Of a DNA stretch of 64,000 bases, positions 12,601-23,807 are shown piece by piece. The first letter of the stretch is position 1; each line of letters starts with the position of its first letter. The notes beneath the pieces were generated by a model. That model saw nothing but the letters and a program-made list of their open reading frames with translations, was not told the origin of the DNA and made no database searches. Source of the stretch: Azolla caroliniana (lineage: Eukaryota > Polypodiophyta); NCBI GenBank assembly GCA_043228905.1, contig JBHGNT010000009.1, forward strand, positions 20,398,001-20,462,000, written 5' to 3'. Both the position numbers and the translations under genes were made by a program.

Positions 12601-15600
12601 TTCTACTCTGCCCATATACTCAATTCTGATTCTAGAATCGAGCCATATAGTTTAGCCAAGTAATGGCCAATCATGATTGTCCTATAGTTGCTTGGCATCA
12701 TGGGGTCTCCACTTTTGAGGATTGGCACAATGGTATGCTGAGTCCATCTAGTAGGGAAACCTTCACACATGGCTCTATTAAAGATGTGTGCTAGCAATGG
12801 GAGCAAGCTGTCGCGGGCATAGATAAAGTTCTCACCCACCAATCCATCATGATCTTGGGCCTTCCCAAATTGTAGCAGATCAATGGTATTTCTTACATTT
12901 TGTGGTGTAAAGAAGGTTAATTCATGTGGGAGTGATGCATTCGGGTGGGGAAGAGGAGGTTGCCTCGGGATATCATATAGAACCTTTGTATATTCATGCC
13001 ACACCTGAGGTGAGGTCAATTGTGTGGTGGGTTCCCTCTCATTAAACATTTTCCATGCTCTTTTACTCTCTTGTCCTAGGAACAAGCGATACAAAGGATC
13101 TTCAAATTTAGCCAAATACAATCTCTTCTTCTTCCGTACGAGGCGTTGGAAGGTTTCTCTTGCTTGGTTGTGTGTATAAATGCCCCAAGTTACATGACTC
13201 TGCAAGCATCTCCTTGTATCACGACATTCCTCATCATACCAACTGTTTTGTATTACTCTACCAAGTTTGGGGGGATTGGCTGTTGTGTGAGGGAAGGCAT
13301 TTTTGGCTGCTTTATGCAATGATTTGAACAATCCTTGGGTAAGTTCTTCAAGGGGTGCAAAAGGATCCAGAGCTAGCATGCCATTGTATACACCACAACT
13401 ATACACATCAATTGTCTCGTGAGTAAATAGATACTTAGCCAGCCCACTCTCCTTAGCATATACATCCTTTGTGCATCCATCCTTTACCTCGAAGCGTAGA
13501 TATGCATGATCAGCTGCCAAGCCAATAGGTCTACCCGATATAGTGAACACTTTTATTTTAGGTATAAGAGATGGAGATCCCATCTGTGCTTGCACCCCCT
13601 TTTGGGTTTCAACATGTCAAAGCATCTGATCCAGGCCATTGTGACAAGCCCTTATATATCACAAATCCATGCGCACTTCCCAAGGCTAGAAAGTGTTTTC
13701 CATATTCAGTTATAGCGCTCATATCTTGAGCTTGTCGCTTTAGACCAACCTCTTTTGCCATAACTTCTCCATAAACAGCCTCGTTGGTGTTAAACATAGG
13801 TGTTTGTTCATGCTTGGTTCGTGCAATGCTTTAGATATTTCGTTAGTATTCATAGCAATATCTGTGTTTTTCAATGTATCTTCAAAATATCCAACATCTG
13901 TCCGTAGAGAGCTGTTGCAATTCCATATGGTCATGCGTAGGGTCTCATAGGCCATATATCATCATGCGTTCTCTTCTCTGTAATAATGACCTTGCCATCT
14001 CTATATATGGCCCATTTTACTTCCTTTCTTGCATCAAGCACTCGTGGCATGTTTTCTTTGCGGTGTGCTACTTGGGCTGGAGTGAGAACGTCATCTAAGT
14101 ATATTTTTTCACCCTTGAGTGCCTTTCTTTTAGAGAGGAAAGCTTTTTTCTTGTCAATATCCATGAAGCAGATGATAAGGGCTTTAGCTCTAGACTTATC
14201 TCTTCCCATCCTCCACACCAAAGCAAATGGAATATGTGATGCTCCAATCTTTGTTCCGAGAAAGAAAGATATATTAACGTCTTTTACGAGGCCAAAATGG
14301 CCTATAAGACCAAATAAGAGATTATGTCTTAAAACGTTGTCTCATCTTTGAGAACAACAAAATCAAAATAAATGTAACTAAGCAAAAAAGTAAATAGAAA
14401 TAGAAATAGAGTAAGACATGACAGAATATCGTCATCTATTCATGAACTCAAATAAATTATATTGTCATTGTCTTTAAAAGATCTTTAGCATAGGTCGATA
14501 CAGAATGGAGAGAGCTTCAAAGCAAGGGAAGCACCTCATATATATATTGGTGGAAGATAGAGAAATGTATACAACTTTTAAAAGTCAGAATAGACTATAA
14601 GAGCAAAACAGAGATCACATCTTAAAATGCTGTCTCATCTTTGAGAAGAAAAAACAAAATAAATGTAACTGAACGAATACGTAAAATAATAGTGATGGAA
14701 GAATCCCACTATTTATACATATAAGATTCTCACGTCAGATAGATTATTAGAAAGAAAGAAAGAAAGACATATTAACGTCTTTTAAGAGTCCAAAATGGCC
14801 TATAAGACCAAACAAGAGATTACATCTTAAGTGTTGTCTCGTCTTTGAGAACAACAAATGAAAATAAAATAAGTATTACTAAGTAAATATAAAAAATTGC
14901 TATTGCCCGGGGCCGGGGCCTACGTGCACGACAAATTGCTATTGCCCGATCTATTGTAACCCCCCTTTCTTATGTCCTGGTTGGGAGCCCATTTGTGTTT
15001 CCCTAACTTAATATACAGAAAATTTGTTGACTTAGCTACTCCTAAATCACCAGCAAGTATGCTTGTCGCTAGTCCTTGTTGTATCTACATGATTTGTCTA
15101 TGTATATTCTCATGATTGGTTTTCCTGGTAGCTATGGGACGACAAAATTAGTGCAGAAAATTATTCCTGGGATGAATGCTATTTTAACAAATTATGTATG
15201 CACAGTTTTTTCGCTATTGAGATAGGTCGATGAATAAATAACATAAAACCGTTTGCTGTTTGTTAGTGGCATGTATGTGAATGAGCTTCCATCTGCCCTA
15301 GATTTACCAAACTCTTACATTGAAGGAATAATTTTTCTCTAGGTATCCTGATTCAAAGATTGCAAACATATTGGAGGGTGGTCCACCGCATTTGCGTCTG
15401 GAATCTTGGTACAGGCCACTACAAATGGCATACAATAGGAAGCTTCCTACAAAGGTAATTATATGTAGAAATTTTCTTGGCTTCAGTGATTTCAAGAATT
15501 ATTGATATATTTTTTATGTTATTTCTCAAGGAACTTATGCCCTTTGGACCAATAATACCAAGTGATATATCATTTGTTAAAAAGAAGCAAGAGACGATGC

Positions 15601-15874
15601 TGGAGAAGGCATCGTCAGTACAATCTAGAAGAAAGTCCAGGAATCAGGTTTTGCTTAATATTCTACAAAAACATCGTGAATCAGTCCCAAATGCACAAAT
15701 ATTTCAGCCTTTAACTCTCTTCAGTGATATCTCGTGCTGTAGGAATCTCCACCTAGGCTTTCGTTGCCACGATTCCGACTGAATCATACTGCACAAACAT
15801 TTTCTACTATAAAAAGTGATACTTGTTCACCAAGAAGTATGGCTAGTTTCGGCCTGCGTGGGGATACATGGTGA
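3617..15874 (+). CDS. WD40-repeat protein, WDR49/WDR64-like (3' part of gene)
   Basis: Exons inferred from GT-AG sites: 3617-3663, 3746-3877, 4277-4387, 5156-5224, 6415-6480, 8260-8531, 8700-8761, 9267-9587, 15343-15454, 15531-15647, 15743-15874 (TGA). They encode successive beta-propeller blades with WD-like strand ends (KVCIWGDG, GHSDDIICMAIFPP, SYDGKVIVWKV, GYIYFWKVPEP, GYVKAWTM, HHGTI, LTASIFFACRLWTD). A Ser-rich linker follows (SSSTRSSSRISTS), then a basic C-terminus (PFGPIIPSDISFVKKKQ, SRRKSRNQ). Order and style recall animal/algal WDR49/WDR64 (CFAP337 group), tied to cilia; that assignment is inference. 5' exons are missing from the window. The 6480/8260 junction does not keep phase, so a small exon is missing or unrecognised. 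LINE copies occupy several introns, yet the exons stay open. Confidence 0.6.
4493..4605 (+). repeat. LINE 3'-tail copy, reverse orientation
   Basis: The reverse complement of this intron segment matches the tail repeated at 6.8, 10.4, 14.3 and 14.75 kb: tail of (GAAA)n, atatattaacgt, ttttaagaggccaaaatg, then the segment ending in ttgtctcgtctttgagaac. It therefore lies in plus-strand orientation while most other copies are minus-strand. Only the last 110 bp of the element are present. Confidence 0.65.
5470..6210 (+). mobile_element. Ancient LINE fragment in an intron of the WD40 gene
   Basis: In broken frames the plus strand reads IQRHLESLHAFYEEKNL, KFMIFNTTEAWVNR, SRGMQLWEYLRD, CLHDRSKTSVSHEIIRADLGAA. 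These correspond to LQRHLNALKLFCTDKGL, KVMVFNTTQAWV, SRGYAALGALER and the following segment of the LINE at 11.6-12.3 kb. Many stops and substitutions mark it as the oldest copy here. It covers the RT thumb region only. Confidence 0.65.
6515..8180 (-). mobile_element. 5'-truncated LINE copies in an intron of the WD40 gene
   Basis: Two tail units (about 6515-6610 and 6770-7100, with ttttaagaggccaaaatggc and ttgtctcgtctttgagaac) precede, on the plus strand, a minus-strand coding remnant at 7250-8180. The remnant encodes GPIGLATNHAYLHFEVKDG, YAKESELAKYRFTRETIDVYS, RVIQNSWYDEECRDTRRCL and VRKKKRLYLAKFEDHLYRLF, the endonuclease-RT junction found in the larger copy at 13.0-13.6 kb. Frameshifts interrupt it at several places. 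It sits between WD40 exons ending at 6480 and starting at 8260 and may have destroyed a small exon. Confidence 0.75.
9790..10080 (-). other. Minus-strand 87-codon frame of uncertain origin
   Basis: A frame from 10072 to 9809 encodes MPLWLTQDGEVLEAREAP, CLRC and a hydrophobic C-terminal stretch. The stretch ggtgcttccctcgcttc near 10020 also occurs, in the opposite sense, in the LINE tail near 10690, so this is probably LINE-derived leader or tail sequence. I do not recognise a domain. It lies inside the 5.8-kb intron of the WD40 gene. Confidence 0.3.
10417..14225 (-). mobile_element. Near-complete but dead LINE (ORF1-like, endonuclease, RT, zinc tail)
   Basis: Read on the minus strand from 14221: an ORF1/RNA-binding-like segment (KALIICFMDIDKKKAFL, KIYLDDVLTPAQVAHRKE); endonuclease pieces (TIWNCNSSLRTDVGYF, SAHGFVIYKGLSQWPGSDA, VKDG); the EN-RT linker (VIQNSWYDEECRDTRRC); and RT motifs (PILKSGDP, NYRTIMIGHYLAKLYGS near 12.7 kb, RKGFTTLDHILTL and FLDFRKAFD near 12.5 kb, LLYADAIVLIS near 12.2 kb). 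A thumb (YTYLGVTFTGP) and a Cys/His tail (ERICQLCHQGVESEEHYVCHF) follow. Several frameshifts split the frames. The RT active site reads YADA instead of YADD, removing a catalytic Asp. The 3' tail at 10417-10720 ends in (GAAA)n-type repeats on the plus strand. It sits in the 9588-15342 intron. Confidence 0.85.
14256..15005 (-). repeat. Cluster of three LINE 3'-tail copies
   Basis: Tail units begin near 14256, 14560 and 14746. Each has the core ttaacgtcttttaagag..aaaatggcctataagac and the segment ttgtctc(a/g)tctttgagaa, and two start after GAAA repeats. The third extends to 15005 and includes the ccggggcctacgtgcacg region also present at 10770-10860. No RT coding remains. These are severely 5'-truncated LINE copies, or a SINE-like family sharing the LINE tail. 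Confidence 0.7.
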
Positions 15875-17640
15875 AAGTGGAAGTGATTGTATCTGTTCTT
15901 GGTTGGATTGTAGAGTAATATAAAATTCAATCACAGGTTTACATACAACAACCAATTAGTAGCAATTAACCAAAGGAGGGCGATAGATTGGTCATGGAAC
16001 CATAAAAGATATATTTCCAAGGAAGAACTGCATTTCATAAGCTACTGAATCCATAGGTTACATTCTTCAATATGTCCATGATATACAAATGATGGGTCTA
16101 TTGCTATGGGACAAAGGCATGGTTATTTTGTTGTCTATTAACCAGAAGGGTTTCCCAAATTTCCCAGTTTCTTTGTCACAATTGTTGCATGCATTTTCCC
16201 CAGATTTTATTACTATGTTTCTTGATGCCACAATATTTCTATGTTACTTGATGCAGCCATGCACATGAAAACTCCATGTGTAATATGGAACGCCATGATA
16301 CTATGTCATTCAGTATGTAATTCTTGCAATGTTCATCATGAAGATGAATATCAACATTATGAGGTCTTCATAACCATGAAGGTTTTATGTTGTCATTCTA
16401 CCTTAATCTAAGATTGGTCACAAATTATAAAGAGAGATAAAATGTTGTCTCACTTGAGCTAACAATTTGGTGCTATATAATTTACGTAGTGTACCTTCAA
16501 TGTGTAACCTTATTGAATACACATGATGTAGTCTTTGTGAATGTTGATTAGGTACATACATGTTTATGTTGGCTTCATATTCAAACTTGGTGTCAATACT
16601 CATTTTGTCAAATTCTCATTGCTATGCCCCTTACAATTTGCCACTACGGAAAAATAGGTAATTGTTTAAGCTACATGATGACAATAAAAACTCATGCATC
16701 AAAATAGAATGTGTAAAACATATATTGCTACATGGCCATATGGATTTATGCTCAATGTGCATGTGACATAATTGTGATATTATAGGATACTTTTTACACA
16801 ATGAAGGAACCAATCATTTGAAGGTAATAGGAAGGTGTCTAAAGTCATGTGGGCGCTTTCTACTATTGGTTGATGATGTCTTTGGTTACTTGTGATGGTA
16901 GGAAGCTTTGTTTTTATAATTATGAGTTTGCAATTGTGACAAATGATTTATCATTGAGCTGAAAATTCAATTCTATTAATTGGGTTTTGTGTCTTGGGGT
17001 AAGCTGCAAACAATATGTGTGTGTGTGTGTGTACTTGGAAGTCAAATTCATCTCAAACCGAAGGATCTTTGGCCTTATTCATTTTGTATTAAGATGAAAG
17101 TTTTTTGGCAAAAAAACTAGGTTGTAGATAGGGTTTGTAATGTTTATTCTTCTTTATCGGAGTATCTATGAACATATTTCAAAAGTGTATAACATTATGT
17201 CTTATATGATGCTTTTACTTCAACCCTTTGGGTTGTTGAAAGTGAATAATTCATATATTTAGAAGAAGTGCATATTGCATGTTGTGATCTATCTCGTTGA
17301 CACGGCTTTATCGCAATGCAAAGGTTGTTTTGTCATCCCCGTGGGTTGGTTTGTTAGCTCGCCTCTTCACAAAACAATGATGATTTTGTCCCTTTATCAA
17401 ATGACAAGCAATGTCCATTACCCATAAAAGCATGCAAGTAACTAACTATTAAGACTCCAAAATGGTTAAAAGTAGACATATTAAGGCACCAGTACATACA
17501 AACAACTACCACCACTATGCTCTCAAGTATTGAGGCCCATCAACTTGTATATTCCGAGCCCATCGTCTTGTCTTGCGAGTCCGTCGAATCTAATCAGCTC
17601 CTCAGCCGATGTTGCACTATCAATTGTAAGTTACGTAGCG
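15875..17640. other. Intergenic region after the WD40 gene
   Basis: This AT-rich stretch should hold the 3' UTR of the WD40 gene. Apart from a short (GT)n run at about 17012-17030 I see no gene, RNA gene or clear mobile element. Short open frames here lack coding character. Confidence 0.5.
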
Positions 17641-18307
17641 AATGTGCTAGAACTGAATGAAGTGGACGACATTAGGCAAGCAAAAGAATAGAAAGGGTTA
17701 TTTGGATATTTGGATAGGCATGGGAGGCAGGCGAGGTCCCGTGTGGTCCATGTCCTCTCCTAGTGCTAAATTTCTCGTGGGGCCGGACATTAAATTAGGA
17801 CCCGGCCCATTGAGGAGGCCCCCTTCATTAATGGGAATCTCTGCAGAAACGCTGCTGCAAAAGCTTCAGAAACGCGTTTCCGGGAAGACAAGAAACGGGC
17901 ACAGAAATATTTCCCATTTTCTTTGTCTCTCTCTTTCCGTTTCTGCAAGCTTCAGAAACGCGTTTCCGGAAAGATAAGAAACGGACACAGAAATATTTCC
18001 CATTTTCTGCAGAAACGGAAAGAGAGACAAAAAGAGTAATCGCCACAGTTGTACGTATCTCCATTCTTCAGCAGAAACGGGGGGAGAGAGAGAGTAATTT
18101 CTGAGAGAGAGAGAGAGAGATCACCACAGTAATATCTCCATTCTTCAGCAGAAACGGGGAGATGGAGAGAGAGAGAGAGAGGGTAGTTTCTGCTTCGACG
18201 ATGCTCACTTTGATCAGATCCGTTTCAAGAAAGCATGTACCTCGGACTAGCCATGGCGGAGAATAGCAGGGAAAGGAGGAGGAGGAGGAGGAGGAGGAAA
18301 AGAAGCT
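17641..18307 (+). promoter_or_regulatory. Repeat-rich 5' flank of the synergin-like gene
   Basis: The 5' flank contains a direct duplication of about 60 bp (17863-17926 and 17949-18008), each copy holding the 12-bp palindrome GAAACGCGTTTC. An inverted repeat, with arms at about 17920-17948 and 18005-18032 (tttgtctctctctttccg against its complement), encloses the second copy. The motif cagaaacgg recurs several more times. GA-rich tracts at 18080-18182 and a GGA run at 18272-18298 lead to the ATG. The region is probably transcribed leader plus promoter. No TATA box was chosen with confidence. Confidence 0.5.
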
Positions 18308-21300
18308 ATGGATCCTCTATCTGTTCATGCGATGACTCCTAACACCACTGCTACTAACCGAGGCCTTCTTGATTACAATTTCTCCTTTTCTTCCCTTCCC
18401 AAGAAACGGGAACCATTTGATCTTTCCATTTTCTCCGCTGCACCTTCTTCTATATCCATGGCTCCTTCAACGGGTTTGATCAGGCCGAGTGATGTTCGTG
18501 ATGATGATTTTGGTGACTTTGAGTCTGGTCCTGCCGTTTCTTTTGTTTCTCCTAGACATACTAATGATGATCATGATGATGATTTCGGTGACTTTGAGTC
18601 TGTTCCTGCCATGTCGTTTGTTTCTCCAAGCATTATTATGACGCCTGATTCCTCCTCTTCAAACCCTACACAGGATCTCCATGGATCGTCCACAGGAATG
18701 CTAGATTCTTTCGCAGCTCCATCAACTGGTGGCCATATCATGAGTGAAAGTTTAGATACTTTCAGCCATTTCACTGCTGTGAAGAGCATTTCCACTTATT
18801 CTTCTTCGTCGTCACTCTGGTTAAACAAAGAAAGTAATGATCTTGACGTATCTAAGCTCAAATCAAGTTCTGTAGATTCGGATATTTTTAACAAGAATGT
18901 ATCTTCCAACCTATTCGACAATTTTGCTTCAACAAATGCACATAGTTCAAGTGAAACTGTTGGCATTTTCAGTGATTTCATCACCAGTTCCTCGTCTTTC
19001 CAGGTAAAGAAAGAAAATACCTATCTTGATGCCTCTATGACGAACTCTGTGGATGCATATTTTCATATACATAGAAAGAACATTTCTCCTGAGGACTCAT
19101 TTGGCAATTTCTCTTCAAAAAATGCTCATTTTACTGGTGCAAATGTAGACATTTTCAGCAAACCCAGTGCTTCAATTGACAGTTCTTCTTCACTGCAGTT
19201 GAAGAAAGAAAGTAAAGCCCATGGTGGATTGAAGGCCAAAAATGGGGATATGGATTCTGATCTGGATACAATGAAGCGTTCTTCTGAGAACATATTTGAC
19301 AATTTTACGTTACCAAGCAAAATAACCATCCCATCGGATGGAGGAAATTTTGGTGATTTCCCAAATGTAGAAAGCAATGTCGATTCTGATGATTTGTTTT
19401 ACAAATTTGCTCCTTCAGATCCATCTGTTAAAGTCACGTCAGTGGTTGTCATCCCAAATATAAGTGTTAAAACTGTCCAGGAAGACCTGTTTTCCAAATT
19501 CTCTGATAGTTCAGCCCTGCAATCAATCAAAGAAGTTACCCACTTTGGTGGAAACAATGGAATGTCGTTGAAGACAAGCTTAGAAGATGATTGGGGGGAT
19601 TTTGTAGAATACTCGGTTTCAGCAGCAACCAGCACAACTCAACACAGCACAGATGATATTGAGCCAAATCGAAATAATGTATGGGGAAGTAATAGTGATA
19701 CAAGCACTCCTTTTGTGAAAACAGAAAGCTTAAATGGAAATGCGAGAGAAGATATGTTTACTGGCCTTGACCCCTTTGATAGAGATAGCTCTTCATATTT
19801 AAAGGCAAATAATACACTTGTCCTGGGAAACATGGATTCAGATGATCTGAAAGGCAATGCGAAGACAGCATTCAAAACATCAGAGTTACAGAGAACACTA
19901 TCAGAGAATCTAACGGGAGAAGTTAGAATAGGCTCATTAATTGAAACATCTGCACCAATTCCTTTGTCTTTATTTGGTGAAGAAGAGCCAGAGGTTGAGG
20001 ATTGTAGAGATGAACCTTTGCAACCTGTAACTCAGCATTTCCAAGGGCGTTCCAGAAGAAAATCCTTCAGCATTGGTTCATTGCCTTCAGGTGATGGAGT
20101 AAACTTTTCTGAAATGATTGCATCTCTCTACCCAGTAGCCGGGCCAGAATCATTTGAGAACAATGTGTTTCAAATGAACAATGAGGATAAAGAACATGAA
20201 CCAAATGCTGAAATGAAGAAAAAAAAAAGTGTGCTTGATGGAATAGAGGATAATTGTAACTCATCTGAGGGGGGCTTTCGAAACCATAGTTTGGAAGAAG
20301 ACTTGTTTGATCTGAATTTGGCGCCTTCATCCAATCAAGGCTACGTGCAGGTAATTTTATATAGAGAGTGATTGTACTTTAGATATTTCAGTTTAGAAAT
20401 GATTAATTGCATTTCCTCTCTTGATTGTGTTTTCATTCTATATTATAAGGTCTAGGCTAACGGCTTTTAAACATATATATTTTACATTCTTCTAGGTTTT
20501 AAAGTTTGATTATGTACGCTTAATACCATCCACAAGTCCACTTTGAAGAAACCCTTGAAACAGAATTCGCAGCTTTCATTTTTAACAGCTGATTTTTTTC
20601 TTGGAAATAAGAGTTTTTAAACACTACATTAACAAAGTGAGTATTCCAAACGAGAAAGTAAAAAATGGGACACAGAGGAAAGGCTTGAGTAGCTTGTAAT
20701 GGAGTTTGTTTGCACACATCCACTGCAAGAAAAGAAAGTCTTGGGATTCATAGAGCATCAGATTTTATCATCGTGAGCACAAAGTTGTTGTGTTTGTTTT
20801 AGCCTATATGATTTATCTGTTTTTATAAGCATGGTATAGGTTTTTATATTATCCCTTTCTATATAAGTGTGCGACTTTATTTACGGAGTTTCTATGATAA
20901 TGAAAGTTTTCAATTTCTGAACAAAATTATGTCTTATAACATAGTATTGTTATGTCCATGGCTTATGGTGTCCTAAACTCTGTATAAACTATTTTATGTT
21001 CTAAACTCTATTTATCATATTTTATAATTTTCCAAACGTTTCCAACTTAGCCTATCCCCATTGTTCTGCTCCATGCATGTGCTTGTTTTCATTCCTATCA
21101 TGGCCAATATACTCAGCTTCCTCTGTAGTGCAAACAGATAAAATTGCAATAATATTGTGACGGAGATAAATGAGAAGAATGAAATCTTCTGAAAATGAGA
21201 AAGAGATAGCCAATACAATCACATGGACTAAGGGTTGTGTCCGGTTATATTGTTATTGGTGAACAAGTTTTGATTTTAAAAAATCATCCTGTAAGTCCAT

Positions 21301-23807
21301 GAGTACTGAACAGTTTTGCCTCTTTTCACATGATTAGAATTTGATCAGAAGAGTTCACCTGGTTTCACATAACTTCCACAAGATTCCATCAAAGTCATGG
21401 TTTAGAGCACCTAATGAGCAGTCAGGGTGTGGGTAAACAAACTTCTAATGATCTGTCTGTTTCATAAATAAAATTGCAATATTTGAATATTAGTTATGCA
21501 AAGACACTTGAGGTTAACACATCAAACATGCTATTCAGGCAAGAAGCCATACTTACTCATATTTAGAGAAAACTATTCCACTATAAACATGTTTCAAGAG
21601 TTATACCTACAGAGATCAGAGTAGGAATGGGATCTTGCTTACATCTTGATGGCTGAGATTTTGAAATGAACCAACAAGTCTATAGGAAGTACATACAACA
21701 TAGGAGCTAGCTAGTGTATCGACCATCAACACCCAGGTTGTTCAAACCAAATGGAGGTAGAAGGCCAAATACAAGGTAGTCCCTACTTTAGAAACGTACA
21801 ATCCTAGATTGGTTAGACAAGAGTTTGTAGATCTTGAGGATTAAAATTTGGAAGAGTCTTTCTTCTTCTGGGCACAATTCCCACAATTCTAATCGTGACT
21901 TCTCAGAACTGATAAGAAGTATATCAGCATTCTTGAATGAGGACCTCGTGTAGGTGTCTACAATGGTGCTATAAATGGATGACCTTGTTCTCTCATGTGT
22001 GGCGGTGATGAAATTGTTCAGCCAGAATAAGGAGGCTTTGACCACTGAGTTGAGATGATAACTTTACAGGTCATTGTTCATGCATTTTTGTCTCCAAGAG
22101 CTAGAGAAGATTGTCTATTTTCTGTCTTCTTTTGTATTTTGCTATTATTCCTACTGTAGTTTGGTGACTGCGCATGAAACTGGTTTAGTTTGAACAAGTT
22201 AAACTGATAGATGGCTTTATATATGTAGGATGATTCTTGTGCCAAAGAAGAAGGGAATGAGGAAGCTATGTCTGCTTCATTATTGAGTAGAGCTTCTGTT
22301 GATGATCAACACATATTTATCAAGGCTTGGGCTGATGTCTTGGCAGTTTGTGCATCTGAGCTTCAACATGCTTCAAATGTATGGAGTCAGGCACAGAACG
22401 AGAGTGTCCAACTAGATTTTCTCGCTAATCATGAAGGTTGTCTATTTAATTTTACTAAATGTGATGCCTCTTAGCTTATGCAAGTGCACTATTCTCTTGC
22501 AAACTCTCTAAATTTGGTACATTTTTCGCAGCCCAAAGGTACTTTGCTGCAATTGGGCAAATATATGTGGTTTCTCTGATTCTTGCCTTGACTTTAAATA
22601 TATGCAAGTCTTGGTTGAGAGTCGATTCAAAGGAAAGTGAAAACCTACTAGCCAGTCTACGATCTTGTAAAGAAACATGGGTGCAAACAAATCTGAAAGA
22701 GGCAGTTCGGTTTTCTCTTGATGCATTAAAAGACTCGCTTCCAAGATCACTTGTTTCTTGGAAAGGTATTGAAGATTTCCCATCAACTGCACAGACCATG
22801 TGTACTCAAGCTCCTGGCTATTCAGATCTCATTTGCAGACTGTCATTATTGCCATTGCTTCCTTTCACTGGTGAGTACCATTAATTAATGGCAAAAACTC
22901 CAAAATATGATTGAAAATCCGTATTTCCCTGAATGCCATGGGTCAACCTCAAAAGAGATATGGAGGATGAATGCTTAGGTAATTGGGAGAAAAAAGGCTG
23001 AATTGACCCTGTAATTTGTTCAAATAACGTGTATAATTGCTCAAGAGGGGGTTGACCAAAGGCATTTGGGGGAGATAATGAAAATTTAGGGGCCCTTGGG
23101 AAATAAAGAAAAACTTAGGACTGTTTCGGAGATTCTCTTAATGAGGTAGGAGGCGAATAGAGAGAAATTAATTTATTAGTTCGGAATGATTAATGGATGC
23201 AAGACATCAATTGCTACTTAACAATCGGCAACGGTTCAAACCGAACCGTTTACAAGTTTTGAAACCTGAACCAAACCATGAAACTGTTAAACCAAACCGT
23301 TAAATATTTTGCAAACCGTTAAACCACTAAACCGTAAAAACTGCGGTTTCGGTTTTTCAACATAGGTCAAATTTTAATTTTTTAATTTTTAATTTTGTTA
23401 AGATGTTCCTAAAATGTGAGAATAACTTATAAGGTCTAAAAATTAAAAACAATTTTTTAAATTGATTAAATTTTTTTAAAAGAAATAAAAAATAAAAAAC
23501 TGTTTAAACCGCGGTTTCTGACTGTTAAAACCGAACTGAACCGTTTTAAAAAACCTGAACCAAACTGTTGCCGATTGTTAATTGCTAGATTTTCATGCAG
23601 AAACCAACCACGCGTTCTAACTCAGTTTTCTTTGTCTGTTGTTGCCACTATTTCTAACCACATGTTGATCATTATGGTTTAGACACAGGCTTATCAACAA
23701 TTCAATGGTCTGGATCATCTTATTTTCTGCCCTTGGCTAATGTATGGGCCCAATATGTGTCAAACGAAGCTCCATTGGTGCCATCAATACAGTTACAGAG
23801 TTGTTAA
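18308..23807 (+). CDS. Gamma-synergin-like clathrin/AP-1 accessory protein
   Basis: Exons 18308-20350, 22229-22436, 22532-22870 and 23683-23807 join in phase to 904 residues. The long first exon encodes a disordered Ser/Asp-rich chain carrying repeated acidic-Phe motifs: DDFGDFESG near residue 63, DDFGDFESV near 93, NFGDFPN near 345, DDWGDFVEY near 425. DFGDF-type motifs are known ligands of the gamma-ear/GAE domains of AP-1 and GGA adaptors. The conserved C-terminal region (DDQHIFIKAWADVLAVCASEL; RYFAAIGQIYVVSLILAL; LICRLSLLPLLP; IQWSGSSYFLPLANVW) resembles the plant synergin-gamma-like family. Expected role: adaptor-binding at the trans-Golgi network. Start chosen as the first ATG after the GGA run; no alternative start in frame nearby. 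Family assignment is from memory of motifs, so moderate. Confidence 0.65.
22896..23142. mobile_element. Imperfect foldback (MITE-like) element in a synergin intron
   Basis: The left arm (aactccaaaatatg..., ccctgaatgccatgggtcaacctc) is matched in inverted form by the right arm (gagggggttgaccaaaggcat..., ttaggactgtttcggagattc). A related right end (aaactcaggactatttggga) occurs at 51455-51510. Boundaries and target duplication are not clear. No coding sequence. Confidence 0.4.
23217..23579. mobile_element. hAT-type MITE with 8-bp target duplication
   Basis: Ends are CTTAACAATCGGCAACGG and its approximate complement (gttgccgattgtt). The interior is built from aaaccgaaccgtt-like words in both orientations. 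Flanks 23209-23216 and 23580-23587 are both AATTGCTA, an 8-bp target-site duplication as made by hAT transposases. Length is 363 bp and there is no ORF. It lies in the last intron of the synergin-like gene. Confidence 0.75.
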
